Source: Paraescarpia echinospica (lineage: Eukaryota; Annelida; Polychaeta; Sabellida; Siboglinidae). Taken from it: 64,000 nt of DNA. This document shows positions 1-10,157 of this stretch, one piece after another. The stretch covers positions 71,344,003 through 71,408,002 of the forward strand of contig CM034533.1 of assembly GCA_020002185.1 (NCBI GenBank), written 5' to 3'. The position numbers and the translations under genes were made by a program. A model generated the notes under the pieces. That model was not told where the DNA came from and did no database searches. It saw nothing but the letters and a program-made list of their open reading frames with translations. How positions within the stretch are numbered: the stretch's first letter is position 1; each line of letters starts with the position of its first letter.

Positions 1-199
1 TAGAATGTATTGGAAGTGAAATGACGCATATCTGGAAGAGTGTAATTGGCGGAGTGATGTTTTGCCATTTTTTCTACATAGCACACGTGGGTGATCAAAA
101 ACGTGGTTATTTTGTTCAATATCGTTTTAAAAGAGCTAGAGGTATGTGATTTTGACGAAATTTCATCAGTATATCAATGACATGATATCAGTGGCTGTG
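1..199. other. No feature recognised
   Basis: No coding, RNA or repeat signal was recognised here. It may be the 5' part of the dispersed repeat that is visible from about 200, but no similarity to the other copies was seen. Confidence 0.4.
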
Positions 200-312
200 A
201 ATGAATTTCAGATTTTTGTCCGGTACAGTTTTCTTATAATCTAACAAAACGTTAACATGGTCGCCAATGCAATGGGAAATCTTTTAACACTAATAACAGT
301 GGTCTCACCCCG
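200..312 (+). repeat. Terminal fragment of 455-bp MITE family
   Basis: This stretch resembles the right end of the element at 39448-39902, including the blocks around TTTTCTTATAATC and AAAACGTTAACATGGTCGCC. It ends in CTCACCCC where intact copies end in TGACCCC. The left part is not recognisable, so it is an old or truncated copy. Confidence 0.6.
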
Positions 313-2131
313 GGCCCTAGTGATCACGTGTGGGATTAGCGAAGTTCACCAATACTAGTTAAATCATTATTTACACCCAGCATACGTATTTATTTGAAGT
401 TGAAAATAACAAAGAAGTTTCCCAAAAAGCGCGGTAAGGCGGAAACAAAACGGAACGTAAAGAAGAAAATGACGACTTCGACAGAACCCACGTGAGAAGA
501 TGATCGTGTCGTGACACTGACAGCGGTTTGGAGGGTCTGTGGGGTCCTGGAAGATGGCGCGCATAGCGACAACGAAGAGGCATTACATCTAGGAGTCAGT
601 ATCTTGAATTATATGTGTCTGAACCTGTAATGACTATTGGCCTGTATGAGCACTTGCATAGAAATAATCCGGATCCACCTCGATTTCGCCGTTATAACTT
701 GAGTTTTGCCTAACTTTGATACCTCAGACTCAGAGCGTTAATTCCATCATTCAACGTCACCCCAGGCATATTAAAGTCTGTCTTCTGCCATAAGTTCTGG
801 TGGAACGCCCTCCCCGGGATTGTGTTGGTAGCCCCAACCATCCAGGCCTTCAGGTGAATGGTTTGTTTCATGCTTCTAAGCCATGGTCTGTGCTTTTATT
901 TACACATCGTTCATACTTTAAGTTTTCTCACACTTTATACTTTTTAACACCTTCACATCTGGCACAGCACAGTTGTTGACACACACAAATCGACATTAAA
1001 ATCCAGACTTATGGACTATGCCAATCAACCACGTAGAAGTATAAGCAGTTGATTTCTTCTATCTGGTGTTTGTGCCAGGGGAAGTACAAAATCACCCGCA
1101 TGGAAATGGAACGTTGGAAACACCTGTCATTAGGACCGTTAGTCGTATGTCACTGCCCTTAATATTTGATGTGCGGTCATCACGGTTATCGCCCATCTTG
1201 CAATACACAACCAAATGTTGTGTATTGTCTACAATGGGTGAATGGGACCTAAACGATATCTGTGGTATTTTGATGCATAATGCCAACTCTTAGCCCTGAC
1301 AGTAAAGTTCTTTAGATGACCGGCCAAAGATGAGTAGCTGAAAAAAATAGTGAACTGTTTCCCTCGTTTGAATGCAATATAGATGTTGACATGCCTTCTT
1401 ACAATTGTAGTGTATAGCCCAAGGGCCGTTGCTGGGTTACGAGGCCGGATGTCACGAGATCTGGGATCTCATTCTCTAAAAGACCCATCTCTTGGCATTA
1501 TTGTCCGAAAATGGACCCTGCCAATTAATAGTTGTTGAACACCTGTTAATGTAGATGTGTCTCTAGATTCATGACATGTGATAAGCTATATGGGCAGTTT
1601 TAGTAGTACGAATTGCCATAAGCCCATAATGTAGCATGCATTTTTGGATGGAGAAGAAGCTTGAGCTCGTCTTTCACCAATACTGGGTAGTAGACATGTA
1701 TCTAATGCATCAGCATTGGAACCGTATGAGTTGGGGGATAAGGGTTGAGAAAGGAGGTCTGACTTCCCCAAATACCTGTGTATTGAGTGGTTTTGTAATA
1801 AAATGTAGCAAAATTTAGAACGTAATCCATTAAAATTGTCAACAAGAATACCCCCTTTCTGCCTATCTTCCATTGTCACGTCTGACAGCACTGAAAAGTT
1901 CAGGAAATGGCAGGCAAAAATGATATGTTATTGTGAAAATATTTTAACAACCCTCCTGCCTCCCATCTTCGAATGTCATGTCTGACAGTGTTGAGTGATT
2001 GAGTGAGAGTCAAAACCAAAATTTATGTCACAGTAAAAAAATGCACCCCGTTGTCATGTCTGACCGAACCGACAGCGGCATGCCAAGTTCCTATGCCAAT
2101 GTAATGTATGTGCTACTTTGTTACATGACAG
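313..2131. other. Intergenic or intronic, nothing recognised
   Basis: Only short open frames without family resemblance or paired splice sites are present. Nothing could be supported as a gene. Confidence 0.5.
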
Positions 2132-2258
2132 ATGTGTCCGACTGGTGATGTTGAGGGGTTTGATGAAGATGACGAAGTGTCAGAGAAGAAGTTCGCTTGG
2201 ACTCTTATTATGGAACATGACCGCAAGAAGACAAAGTCTGGCGGCTTCCAGTCAATGG
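2132..2258 (+). pseudogene. DDX54: DDX54-like helicase, N-terminal exon
   Basis: The exon reads an acidic stretch (GFDEDDEVSEKK) followed by KKTKSGGFQSMG. DDX54/Dbp10 nucleolar DEAD-box helicases carry a lysine-rich stretch and then SGGFQSMG just before the Q motif. An acceptor (TTACATGACAG) precedes it and a donor (GTATGA) follows the last G. DDX54 acts in ribosome biogenesis and as a nuclear receptor cofactor in animals. The frame is open, but the next exon in order (the stretch before the Q motif) was not found here, and a mutated second copy lies at 6878. This exon is therefore read as part of a duplicated, probably decaying gene. Family assignment is good; functional status is uncertain. 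Confidence 0.65.
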
Positions 2259-2632
2259 GTATGACAGATTATACACACACACACACACTCACACACAGAA
2301 GACAGTTTCCGAGAGTACACATGTATAAATTATGTTTGTTGTGACATAAATTTGAAACAGTTTTTTGCGCTAATGCAATTATCTTCTCAACCTTTTAAAG
2401 TTTGCGGTACACATTATAGTTTGATCCTCGCGGCACACCTAGTCACGTGTGTGTTTCAAAATGCCCGTTATGGTGTCGGATGGAATTGACAAATTCATGG
2501 TCTTATACCACTATTCTCACTCTTGATAAAGAGTGTTTGTTGGTTGGGATAGATAGGGCTAGAGGACCTCTCGTTATAACACCAGTAACCAGATATCAGA
2601 ATTAACGTCCTTTGTCCTGACAGCCCTTTTAA
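2188..2632 (+). repeat. Local duplication, copy 1
   Basis: This stretch, covering the 3' half of the helicase exon, its donor, a short CA tract and about 350 bp of intron, recurs at 6878-7307 with small differences. From about 2640 the sequence resembles 9255 onward (shared TTTATGAAA and GATGTCCCAC blocks). Copy 1 therefore looks like copy 2 with about 1.9 kb removed. Confidence 0.75.
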
Positions 2633-2780
2633 TAGCTTAATAATAATTTATGAAATATTGCAAGATGTCCCACAGTTGGTCGGAACAACTCCTTTCTGGT
2701 ATTATGTATATCTAGTACATGAGTCGGTTTCAAATAACTTAATAATCAATAGGTAATCTCCCTCCCTTTTCAATATCATC

Positions 2781-3162
2781 AAGATTTAACAAGATTGCCT
2801 TCCAGAAAATTAACTCTAGATGGCAGGTGGACAAGAAAGCCTTTTGGCTTATCGAGAGTCGAATACTTTTTATCTACGTGTATCCTGCCCTTTTAAGGTA
2901 TGTGTCAATTTTATTTTTAAACATATTCACGCTACTAGCACCAACACAATCAGGAGATAATCTGTTCCATTCATTTACAGTCCTTTGTGAGAATGAGAAC
3001 TTTCTTATCTCTAATTAACACTGCTCCTTTACTAATGTAACTTCATGGCCTCTAGTCCTTCTATCTTTCTTAACTGAGAAAAAAATATTTCTATCAATAT
3101 TTTCATAAACATTCAATATTTTAAACACTTCTATCTGATTTCCTCTCAATCTCCTGGTCTCT
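2781..3162 (-). mobile_element. CR1-like retrotransposon, 3' fragment (copy a)
   Basis: The reverse complement matches the 3' end of the CR1-like element at 34557-38747: the ORF2 C-terminus, the short 3' UTR and the AACAAGATT-type terminal repeats. It is severely 5'-truncated, as expected from incomplete reverse transcription. No reading frame is intact. Confidence 0.85.
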
Positions 3163-3699
3163 ATAGCTCGAGAACCAAAAGTAGTAGAACCATAAATGAG
3201 ACCACTTTTTAGGGGTTTTCGAGTATGGCTAATCCATTTCCTGTGTTATTATAGTTGAGGTCATGTGATAAGGTCGCATTCAAGGTAATTTTGTGCCAAA
3301 TGTGGACATCCAAACCAATAACGTACTATAACGTATGTTCACCATCTTGATGTGCTGTTTCATCTAAATATTACCTTAGACTATAAATGCATTTGAAATG
3401 AATATTTGGGGTAAAAGTCACTTCAGTCAAGGTAAAGGCCAATTTGCTCATAAATGCACAAAAACCTACATATCTGTTGATGATTTGATTGATCTTACTG
3501 TGTGAACACGGGTATAATTTTTATTATAATGTTGGAACCGATACTGAAAGACAAAATGGAGGTCATATAATGAAGGTCAAGGTCAATATCAATGTCATCA
3601 TTTATTATAGAAACTTGTGATTATGTAGAACTGGGAATGTAACCCAGTTCATAGTAATGGTACTATTATTCTAGAAATAGCAATGATATGTCATCCTGT
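3163..3699. other. Nothing recognised
   Basis: This is AT-rich non-coding sequence without repeats or exons that could be supported. Confidence 0.4.
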
Positions 3700-4350
3700 T
3701 CCCATCCCTATTGGCCAAAGACAGGGATCGAAACAGGCTTGAAGAGAGCAGCCTGTTTCGGCGACGACTGCCATTGGAGAAGAGATGATGCCTTGCATCG
3801 TTGACTGTTGCAGAACGACACGACTTGCTAATGAGCACAATAAATCGTTCAATGCACTGCATGTGAACTGACTGAATGACCATGGATCTGCAGTCAGAGA
3901 GGTCATCGTCTCTCTAAGGCCAGGTGTACTGTTCCATGCAGTCCACTACACAAAAGTTTAAAATAATGTGTCATAAGTTGTTATGATATGTTAGTGTAAG
4001 GGGGCGACAGGATAGGGTTATTTCTGCGAGACTTCTCGGGTCGAGATGGAATGATCATTAAACATCTACCAGAAAGATGGTAATGAAATGTCTGCAATAT
4101 GTGAATGTTATATGTTATAAATATCCTATGTGAAGTATCAGTGTAGGACGGAAAGTGGTGGCCCCTAGCAGAATAGGCCAACGGTAACCTGGTGAACAAT
4201 GTAGAGAGCGGACTTACTCATATGCATAAGATTACAAAGCAGTAATTAGTCCTCGTAGTATATAAACGGGGACAAAGAATGGGCTCATCCCACTCACCAT
4301 TCACTGAGATATTGATTGAGCTGTTCTGCGCGTGGTTTTCGCTTAACAAA
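3700..4350 (+). repeat. Dispersed repeat, possible solo LTR (copy 1)
   Basis: The part 3720-4125 recurs in the same orientation at about 5740-6120. From about 3990 it reads TGTTAGTGTAAGGGGGCGAC, contains TATATAAA near 4259 and ends near 4350 in TTAACA. A TG..CA border with an internal TATA box would fit a solo LTR. No matching target-site duplication was seen, so this is a suggestion only. Confidence 0.4.
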
Positions 4351-4404
4351 TTATTTACTTTATTTTGCGTTTTATTGTTGAATTTGTTATTGCTATTGGT
4401 TTAT

Positions 4405-5624
4405 TTAACAAGATAGGTGGCAGGTGGACAAGGAAGCCCTTTGGCTTATCGAGAGTCCGACCCTTTTATCTATGTGTATCCCGCCCGTCTGAGGTATGTG
4501 TCGATTTTATTTTTAAACATTCACGCTACTAGCACCCACACAATCAGCAGATAATCTGTTCCATTCATTTACAGTCCTTTGTGAAAATGAAAACTTTCTT
4601 ATATCTAATCTACTCTGCTCCTTTGCTAATGTAACTTCATGTCCTCTAGTCCTATCTTTCTTAACTGAAACAAAATATTTCTATCAATATTTTCATAACC
4701 ATTCAATATTTTAAACACTTCTATCTGATCTCCTCTCAATCTCCTGGTCTCTAGTGTTGTTAATCCGCATTTTTTAGGTGTATTTCATAACTAAGATCCC
4801 TCAGTTTTGGTATAATTTTAGTTGCTCTCCTCTGCACTCTTTCTAGCATATCTATCTCCTTCCTGCGATATGGCCTCCACGCTTGAATACAATATTCTAA
4901 ATGAGGCCTAACTATTGTTTTGTACAGTGGTATTATTAACTCTTTTTCCTTATACGTTATGTTTCGCCTAATTAATCCGAGGATTTGAGTTCCCTTTGAA
5001 GCTGCAATTCCACACTGCTCTGAAACCTTCATATCAGCACTAATGGTTAACCCTAAGTCCTTTTCTTTTATAGTAGTACTTAGTACAGTACCCCCCATAG
5101 TATATTCTACCTCTTCGTTCCCATGTCCTGTGTGGAGGCATTTACATTTCCCCAAAATGAACAGCATTTGCCACTTTTCAGACCATTTGATCAACCTGTC
5201 AAGATCATCTTGTAAATGCTGTCTATCTCCATCACTTTTAATCCTTCTAAACACTTGTATCATCCGCAAATTTCAACACCTTGCTTGTTATTTCATCATC
5301 CAAATCGTTGATATATATCAAGAATAATATAGGTCCTAATACTGATCCCTGTGGTACCCCACTCGATATCGATTTCCAGTTTGAAGCCTCCCCATCAACT
5401 ACTACACGTTGTCTTCTGTCAATCAGCCATTGTTCTATCCAGTTTATTATACCATTTCCTATGCCATGGGCCTTTAGTTTCAGCAGTAATCTTTGATGTG
5501 GTACTTTGTCGAAAGCTTTTTGAAAATCTAAGTAGACGATATCTACCGGTGATCCCTCATCTACCCACTTAGTGATGTCTTCCAAAAAACATAACATATT
5601 TGTTAAGCATGACCTCGCTTTAAA
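4405..5624 (-). mobile_element. CR1-like retrotransposon, truncated (copy b)
   Basis: The reverse complement encodes the middle and C-terminal part of a CR1-like reverse transcriptase. It includes [23 protein letters not shown] and KFADD, followed by the maturase-like C-terminal part (WRPYRRKEIDMLERVQRRAT). It matches the complete ORF2 at 35742-38639 very closely. The copy starts inside the RT domain, is frameshifted just after FADD and ends in the usual 3' repeats. It lies between the two copies of the local repeat at 3720 and 5740. Confidence 0.92.
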
Positions 5625-5739
5625 AAAACTTATTCAAGTGTGGCAGATGTGTCTAAAGATGAGATTCTACTCCCATGGTTAAGTCATACCAAGCAGTTGA
5701 CTGCTTCCAGATGAAACAGGCTTGGAACAAGTACCTCTT

Positions 5740-6120
5740 GATGTGCTCAAAGAGGGCAGCCTGTTTCGGCGACGACTGCCTTTGGAGAAGAGATGATGCC
5801 TTGCATCATTGACAGTTGCAGAACGACATGTCTTTTTAATGAGCACAACAAATCGTTCAATGCACTGCATGTGAACTGACTGAAAGACTGTGGATCTGCA
5901 GTCAGCGAGATTATCGTCTCTCTAAGGCCTGGTGTACTGTTCCATGCAGTCCACTACACAAAAGTTGACAATAATGTGTCATAAGTTGTTATTATGTTAG
6001 TGTAAGGGGGCGACAGGATAGGGTTATTCCTGCGAGACTTCTCGGGCCGAGATGGAATGATCATTAAACATCTACCAGAAAGATGGTAATCAAATGTCTG
6101 CAATATGTGAATGTTATGTA
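5740..6120 (+). repeat. Dispersed repeat (copy 2)
   Basis: Closely related to 3720-4125, including the GGGGGCGACAGGATAGGGTT block near 6006. It is interrupted at about 6121 by the (CT)n tract, so the part equivalent to 4126-4350 is missing. Confidence 0.75.
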
Positions 6121-6140
6121 TGTCTCTCTCTTCCTCTTCA

Positions 6141-6232
<92 letters not shown>

Positions 6233-6620
6233 GTGTTTCACCCCTCCTCTGTCTCTCCCCTCTCTCTCCCCTTTTGTCTCTCTTCCCCTCTGTCTCTCTC
6301 CCCCTGTTTCTCTCTTCCCCTCTGTCTCCCCTTCTGTCTCTCTCCCCTTCTCTCTCTCCCCTTTTGTATCTCTCCCCCGTTTCTCTCTCCCTCTGTCTCT
6401 CTCCCCTGTGTCTCACCCCTCCTCTGTCTCTCTCCCCCTCTGTCTCTCTCCCCCTTCTCTCTCTCTCCCCCTGTTTCTCTCTTCCCCTCTGTCTCTCTCC
6501 CCCTCTGTCTCTCTCCACCATCTCTCTCCCCCTCTGTCTCTCTCTGCCTCTCTCCCTCGCTCTCCCTCACTCTCCCTCTCTCCTTGTCTCCTTTCTCTGT
6601 GTCACTCTCTCCCCCTCTTT
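6121..6620. repeat. (CT)n microsatellite and imperfect CT-rich tract
   Basis: A pure CT run spans about 6146-6230. It is followed by about 390 bp of imperfect CTCTCTCCCC/TCTGT repeats. Long open frames of Ser/Leu/Pro or Arg/Glu on both strands are artefacts of this composition. Confidence 0.98.
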
Positions 6621-6712
6621 TCCTGGCTCTATGGCTGATGTCTGTCTTGAGAGACTGTCATCTACTGTTCCTTGTTGTGTCTGCTCAACTGATGTTTATT
6701 TGCTTGTTGTAG

Positions 6713-6814
6713 AATGTGCGGCTGACTGCTCCAAGTGTTTTGTGGCGAACGAGTGTGACAGCGACTCTTGCAACTCACCCTTAGTCTATGACAGTACTAC
6801 AAAGACATGTAAAG
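6713..6814 (+). CDS. Cysteine-rich extracellular module exon
   Basis: A 102-base exon preceded by a pyrimidine-rich tract ending TGTAG and followed by GTATGT. It enters and leaves in phase 1, the usual arrangement for shuffled extracellular modules. The peptide starts ECAADCSKCFVANECDSDSC and has six cysteines, ending in a VYDSTTKTCK-like stretch. The pattern resembles furin-like/growth-factor-receptor cysteine-rich repeats; the exact family is not certain. It sits between two copies of a DDX54-like exon on the same strand, so it is either part of another gene nested there or a stray exon brought in by rearrangement. No flanking exon of the same gene was found. Confidence 0.5.
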
Positions 6815-6877
6815 GTATGTAATGTATTCTACTGTGTTTGATATTAATACACATTCAAGTTCAACATTGGTTATTTG

Positions 6878-7307
6878 AAGTTCGCTTGGACTCTTATTAT
6901 GGAACACAACCGCAAGAAGAAGAGGTCAGGCAGAATGGGTATGACCGATTATACACACACACTCGCACAGAGAAGATAGTTTCCGGGAGTATATATGTAT
7001 AAATTATGTTTGTTGTGACGTAAATTTGAAACAGTTTTTCGTGCTAATGCAATATACTTCTCAACCTTTTAAAATTGGCGGCACACATTATAGCTTGATC
7101 CTCACGGCACACTGAGTCACGTGTGTGTTTCAAAATGCCCATTATGGTGTCGGATGGAATTGACAAATTCATGGCATTATACCACTATTCTCACTCTTGA
7201 TAAAGAGTGTTTGTTGGTTGGGATAGATGGGGCTAGAGGACCTCTCCTTATAACACCAGTAACCAGATATCAGGATTAACCCCCTTTGTCCTGACAACTC
7301 TTAATAG
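6878..7307 (+). repeat. Local duplication, copy 2, with damaged DDX54-like exon
   Basis: This is the second copy of 2188-2632. The coding part has lost nine bases, so the SGGFQSMG motif is reduced to SGRMG. The 5' half of the exon (the acidic stretch) is absent, and no acceptor precedes it. Confidence 0.75.
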
Positions 7308-8565
7308 TTTTGGTGTCGGATTCTGATGAAAATCAATATTCCCATTTTGTTGCATTTGATTAATTATTTCATCAAAGTGACACAAGAGCTAAAAACGTAC
7401 TGTCATCAAGAACCAGAGAAGGTAACAAATATACCTGGCATGACAATTAATATTTTTCAGATTAACCCCTTTTCCTCTGGGGTGTGATTTGTTTTGGTGT
7501 CTGATGGCAATGGTTTTGGTGTCAAATGGAATCATCAGATATTGAAATATAAAACAGCATTTTCACCCCCATAATCCACGTTTCCTTGAAAAATGTTGTA
7601 GAAAAGCTTCCTTGGTGTTCATCTTTCCCTTTTTGAATGATAAACTGTTACATCCATCATTTGATGAAATATCCATCCAACACCGAAACCCATGTTAGCC
7701 GAAGAAATCACAATTAGAAGTCATAGATTCCCAGTAACACATCAACATTTGATTTTGATATCATGTAATAACTGTTATGAATGTGACTCTGGAATATGTG
7801 AAATCATGGAACATTGAAAATTGAACATTGAAATGTCATCTAAATGTCATGCAAAGGCTGTATCAGGGTACATAGGCCTACATGTACATGTGGTATATTT
7901 TCAACAAACTCCGGTTTGACTTTGCTCAAAAACTATGGATACGGTGCTTAACAATGAAGTTTCTCATTGCTTCACCATGCTTCATAAGTAGTAATGTCGA
8001 GAAGGTGACCTCACACAGGTATGGTGTCATAAATCCTAGCAACACATCAATGGTACGATCAGCGACGGTTTGATACTCATTTTTCACATGGACCCAAAAT
8101 ATGTCCTGGGGCACATCAAAGAACTTAAGTATGAAGTATGAGGGTGTGATCGTTTAGAGGAAGCTCCCCAGCGGAAGCCTCTTCAGATGACGCGAAAGGA
8201 TCACAAACCCAGTCATACTGTTCAGTGCCAGTCTACTGGAAATAATGCTGAATTGTTTTGCAAAGCATAACTATATATTATGTTCTGCTATGATATTCAG
8301 TAGTTTCTGTTCAGGATCATCTCTATAAACATCTCCAGTGAGCAATATCCTAGTGCTTAGTACACCAATAATAAATTTAATTAAATCATGTCGGAATAAT
8401 GATGGATGCGGGTGAACTAATGAAAACAAACACACATCTCTGGCCATCTTCTTTTCCTCTCAAGATACACAATAGAACGCTGACATCATAATTATAAATT
8501 GAGGGTTGAGGTTGAGGGGGCACACCGTCACCAGTGTGCCGCGGCACACCAGTTGAGAAGCACTA
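7053..8565 (-). mobile_element. hAT-family DNA transposon remnant
   Basis: On the minus strand 7926-8114 encodes FWVHVKNEYQTVADR and then PYLCEVTFSTLLLMK. This is the C-terminal hATC dimerisation region shared by hAT transposases and their ZBED/SCAND3-like relatives. The outer ends are an inverted pair: ACTTCTCAACC near 7056 and GTTGAGAAG near 8553, followed inward by GGCACAC blocks. No eight-base target duplication was detected. Most of the transposase is unreadable, so it cannot be autonomous. A fragment of the same left end lies in copy 1 of the local duplication near 2384. Confidence 0.6.
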
Positions 8566-8967
8566 ATATAGAGCACATTTTGCAAATGTGAATCAGATTT
8601 TACTTTCACATAACTTGTTAAACACCAAATTTAAGAATTTAGCTTGTGTTTTGTTGGATTATATCAAAATAAATTTGAGATAGTTTAAAAAAAATGAGAA
8701 ACTTTAATACTCAGTTCTTTTTCTGTTGGAATTTAGTGAATTTTTAGCAGTCTATCAGGTAGATGTTGCATCACACACTTCTACATGTAGTATTTTATAC
8801 ACTTTTATGCCTATATGCCTTTTTTACCTGCATCTAATAGAAAGGACAAATAAAATACTTTGATGTACTTTTGAAATGTAGAAAACATTAGTACTCTGTC
8901 TTTTTTATGTGTACAATTAAACATGTTGTTTAATTTTCTGGCCTTTCATCTGGAGTTTTCAATGCAG
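8566..8967. other. Intron, AT-rich
   Basis: AT-rich sequence leading into the acceptor of the next helicase exon. No other feature was seen. Confidence 0.5.
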
Positions 8968-9011
8968 TCACCCGAAAAGGATACAAGATACCAACCCCCA
9001 TTCAGAAAAAG
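8968..9011 (+). pseudogene. DDX54: DDX54-like helicase, Q-motif exon
   Basis: This 44-base exon encodes TRKGYKIPTPIQKK, the Q motif of DDX54 (GYKxPTPIQ). The Q motif binds the adenine of ATP and precedes motif I in DEAD-box helicases. It is bordered by AATGCAG and GTTGGT. It ends at a codon boundary and the next exon begins with TIP, which is the order and phase expected for the family. Confidence 0.75.
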
Positions 9012-9485
9012 GTTGGTACCATGGTTGTAGAAGAACTTCTAGCCTTACTCTGGCAGAAAATATTTCTTTTAGATCATAGCAACCATGGCATGATTTATTC
9101 TTGTTATTTACAATTGTTATAATTTAAACATCTGTAGATCTATTAGATCTTTATTACTATACATGTTTATTTGTCTTGATCTGTTTATCTATGCATTGAT
9201 CAATTTGAAGTATTTATGTTTGTCAAACAATAATTGTTCATAGTTTATAGTATTGTTAGATTTTATGAAACATTCCAAGATGTCCCACCAGAACAATGGA
9301 TGTTGTATACAATATATTTATTATTAAAATAGGACATCATAGTTTTTGAAAATGTAAATATTTTGTTTGAAGTTTCATACTTTATCTACTGTTGACAATG
9401 TTTGGATCAGCAGTAGAATTGTAGATTATAGGAAATGTATATATTACATTTGATTTACACATTGTCATGTGTTACAACGCTTCAG
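9012..9485. other. Intron
   Basis: AT-rich intron between the Q-motif and motif I exons. Nothing else was recognised. Confidence 0.55.
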
Positions 9486-9671
9486 ACAATTCCTCCCAAT
9501 ATGGATGGTATGGATGTGCTTGCTATGGCGGGGAATGGAAACGGCAAGATGGCAGCGTTCCCTATCCCGATGTTTGAGCGACTGCGTACACATGTGCCCT
9601 CTGGTGTGCAATCGTTGATTATGTCACCAATGCAAGAACTAGCCCTGCAGACACTCAAGTTCATGAAGGAG
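9486..9671 (+). pseudogene. DDX54: DDX54-like helicase, motif I/Ia exon with altered motifs
   Basis: A 62-codon, phase 0-0 exon with good borders (CGCTTCAG and GTAGGT). It aligns along its length with the DDX54 segment from the end of the Q motif through motif Ia: [35 protein letters not shown]. Motif I, normally AxTGSGKT, reads AGNGNGKM, so the threonine that contacts the phosphate and Mg is gone. Motif Ia, normally PTRELA, reads PMQELA. Several differences are of the ACG-to-ATG or CGA-to-CAA kind expected from CpG decay. The frame is open, but a protein with this motif I should not bind and hydrolyse ATP normally. It is best read as a non-functional copy. Confidence 0.85.
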
Positions 9672-10157
9672 GTAGGTCGTCATTGATAGCGGAAATAATA
9701 GTAAGACATATTGTATGACAGCCTTCCTGCGTGCTGTGTGAAGTGATAGATCAATCGGCACATGATCTGTACCAGCTTCAGCCCGTAGGCAGTGTTGTGA
9801 ACCCGTGCATCTAAATGACCGATTACTGTCGTGCATTAAAGAAGACAATTTCACACACCCGCTTCATGTGTGGTGGCATCGCATCACACCAGACTGGCTT
9901 AACGATGCGACTACTATTGCACTGTGAAGACGAACGGAAAAAGTGAAATCATTACTTGATTGCAGACATGTAAACATGGTTTAAAAAAAATTTAACATTG
10001 ACTGTACATCTGTGAAGATCTGATACGTATGTCTAACTACAATAAAACAGTAATGTGTCAATTATTTTTACAGTCCTGTTTTCATGCTTCAAGTAAATGT
10101 GTCCACATACAGCTTAGTAGGTTTATGTCTGATTCTATGGGAATACATTACCAGTTG
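9672..10157. other. Intron, start of minisatellite-bearing intron
   Basis: Unique sequence from the donor of the motif I exon to the first unit of the 56-bp array. No feature was recognised. Confidence 0.5.

Noticed and set aside
6083..6822. Long Ser/Leu/Pro and Arg/Glu open frames
   Set aside because: They are translations of the CT microsatellite. The only supported coding part is the exon 6713-6814.
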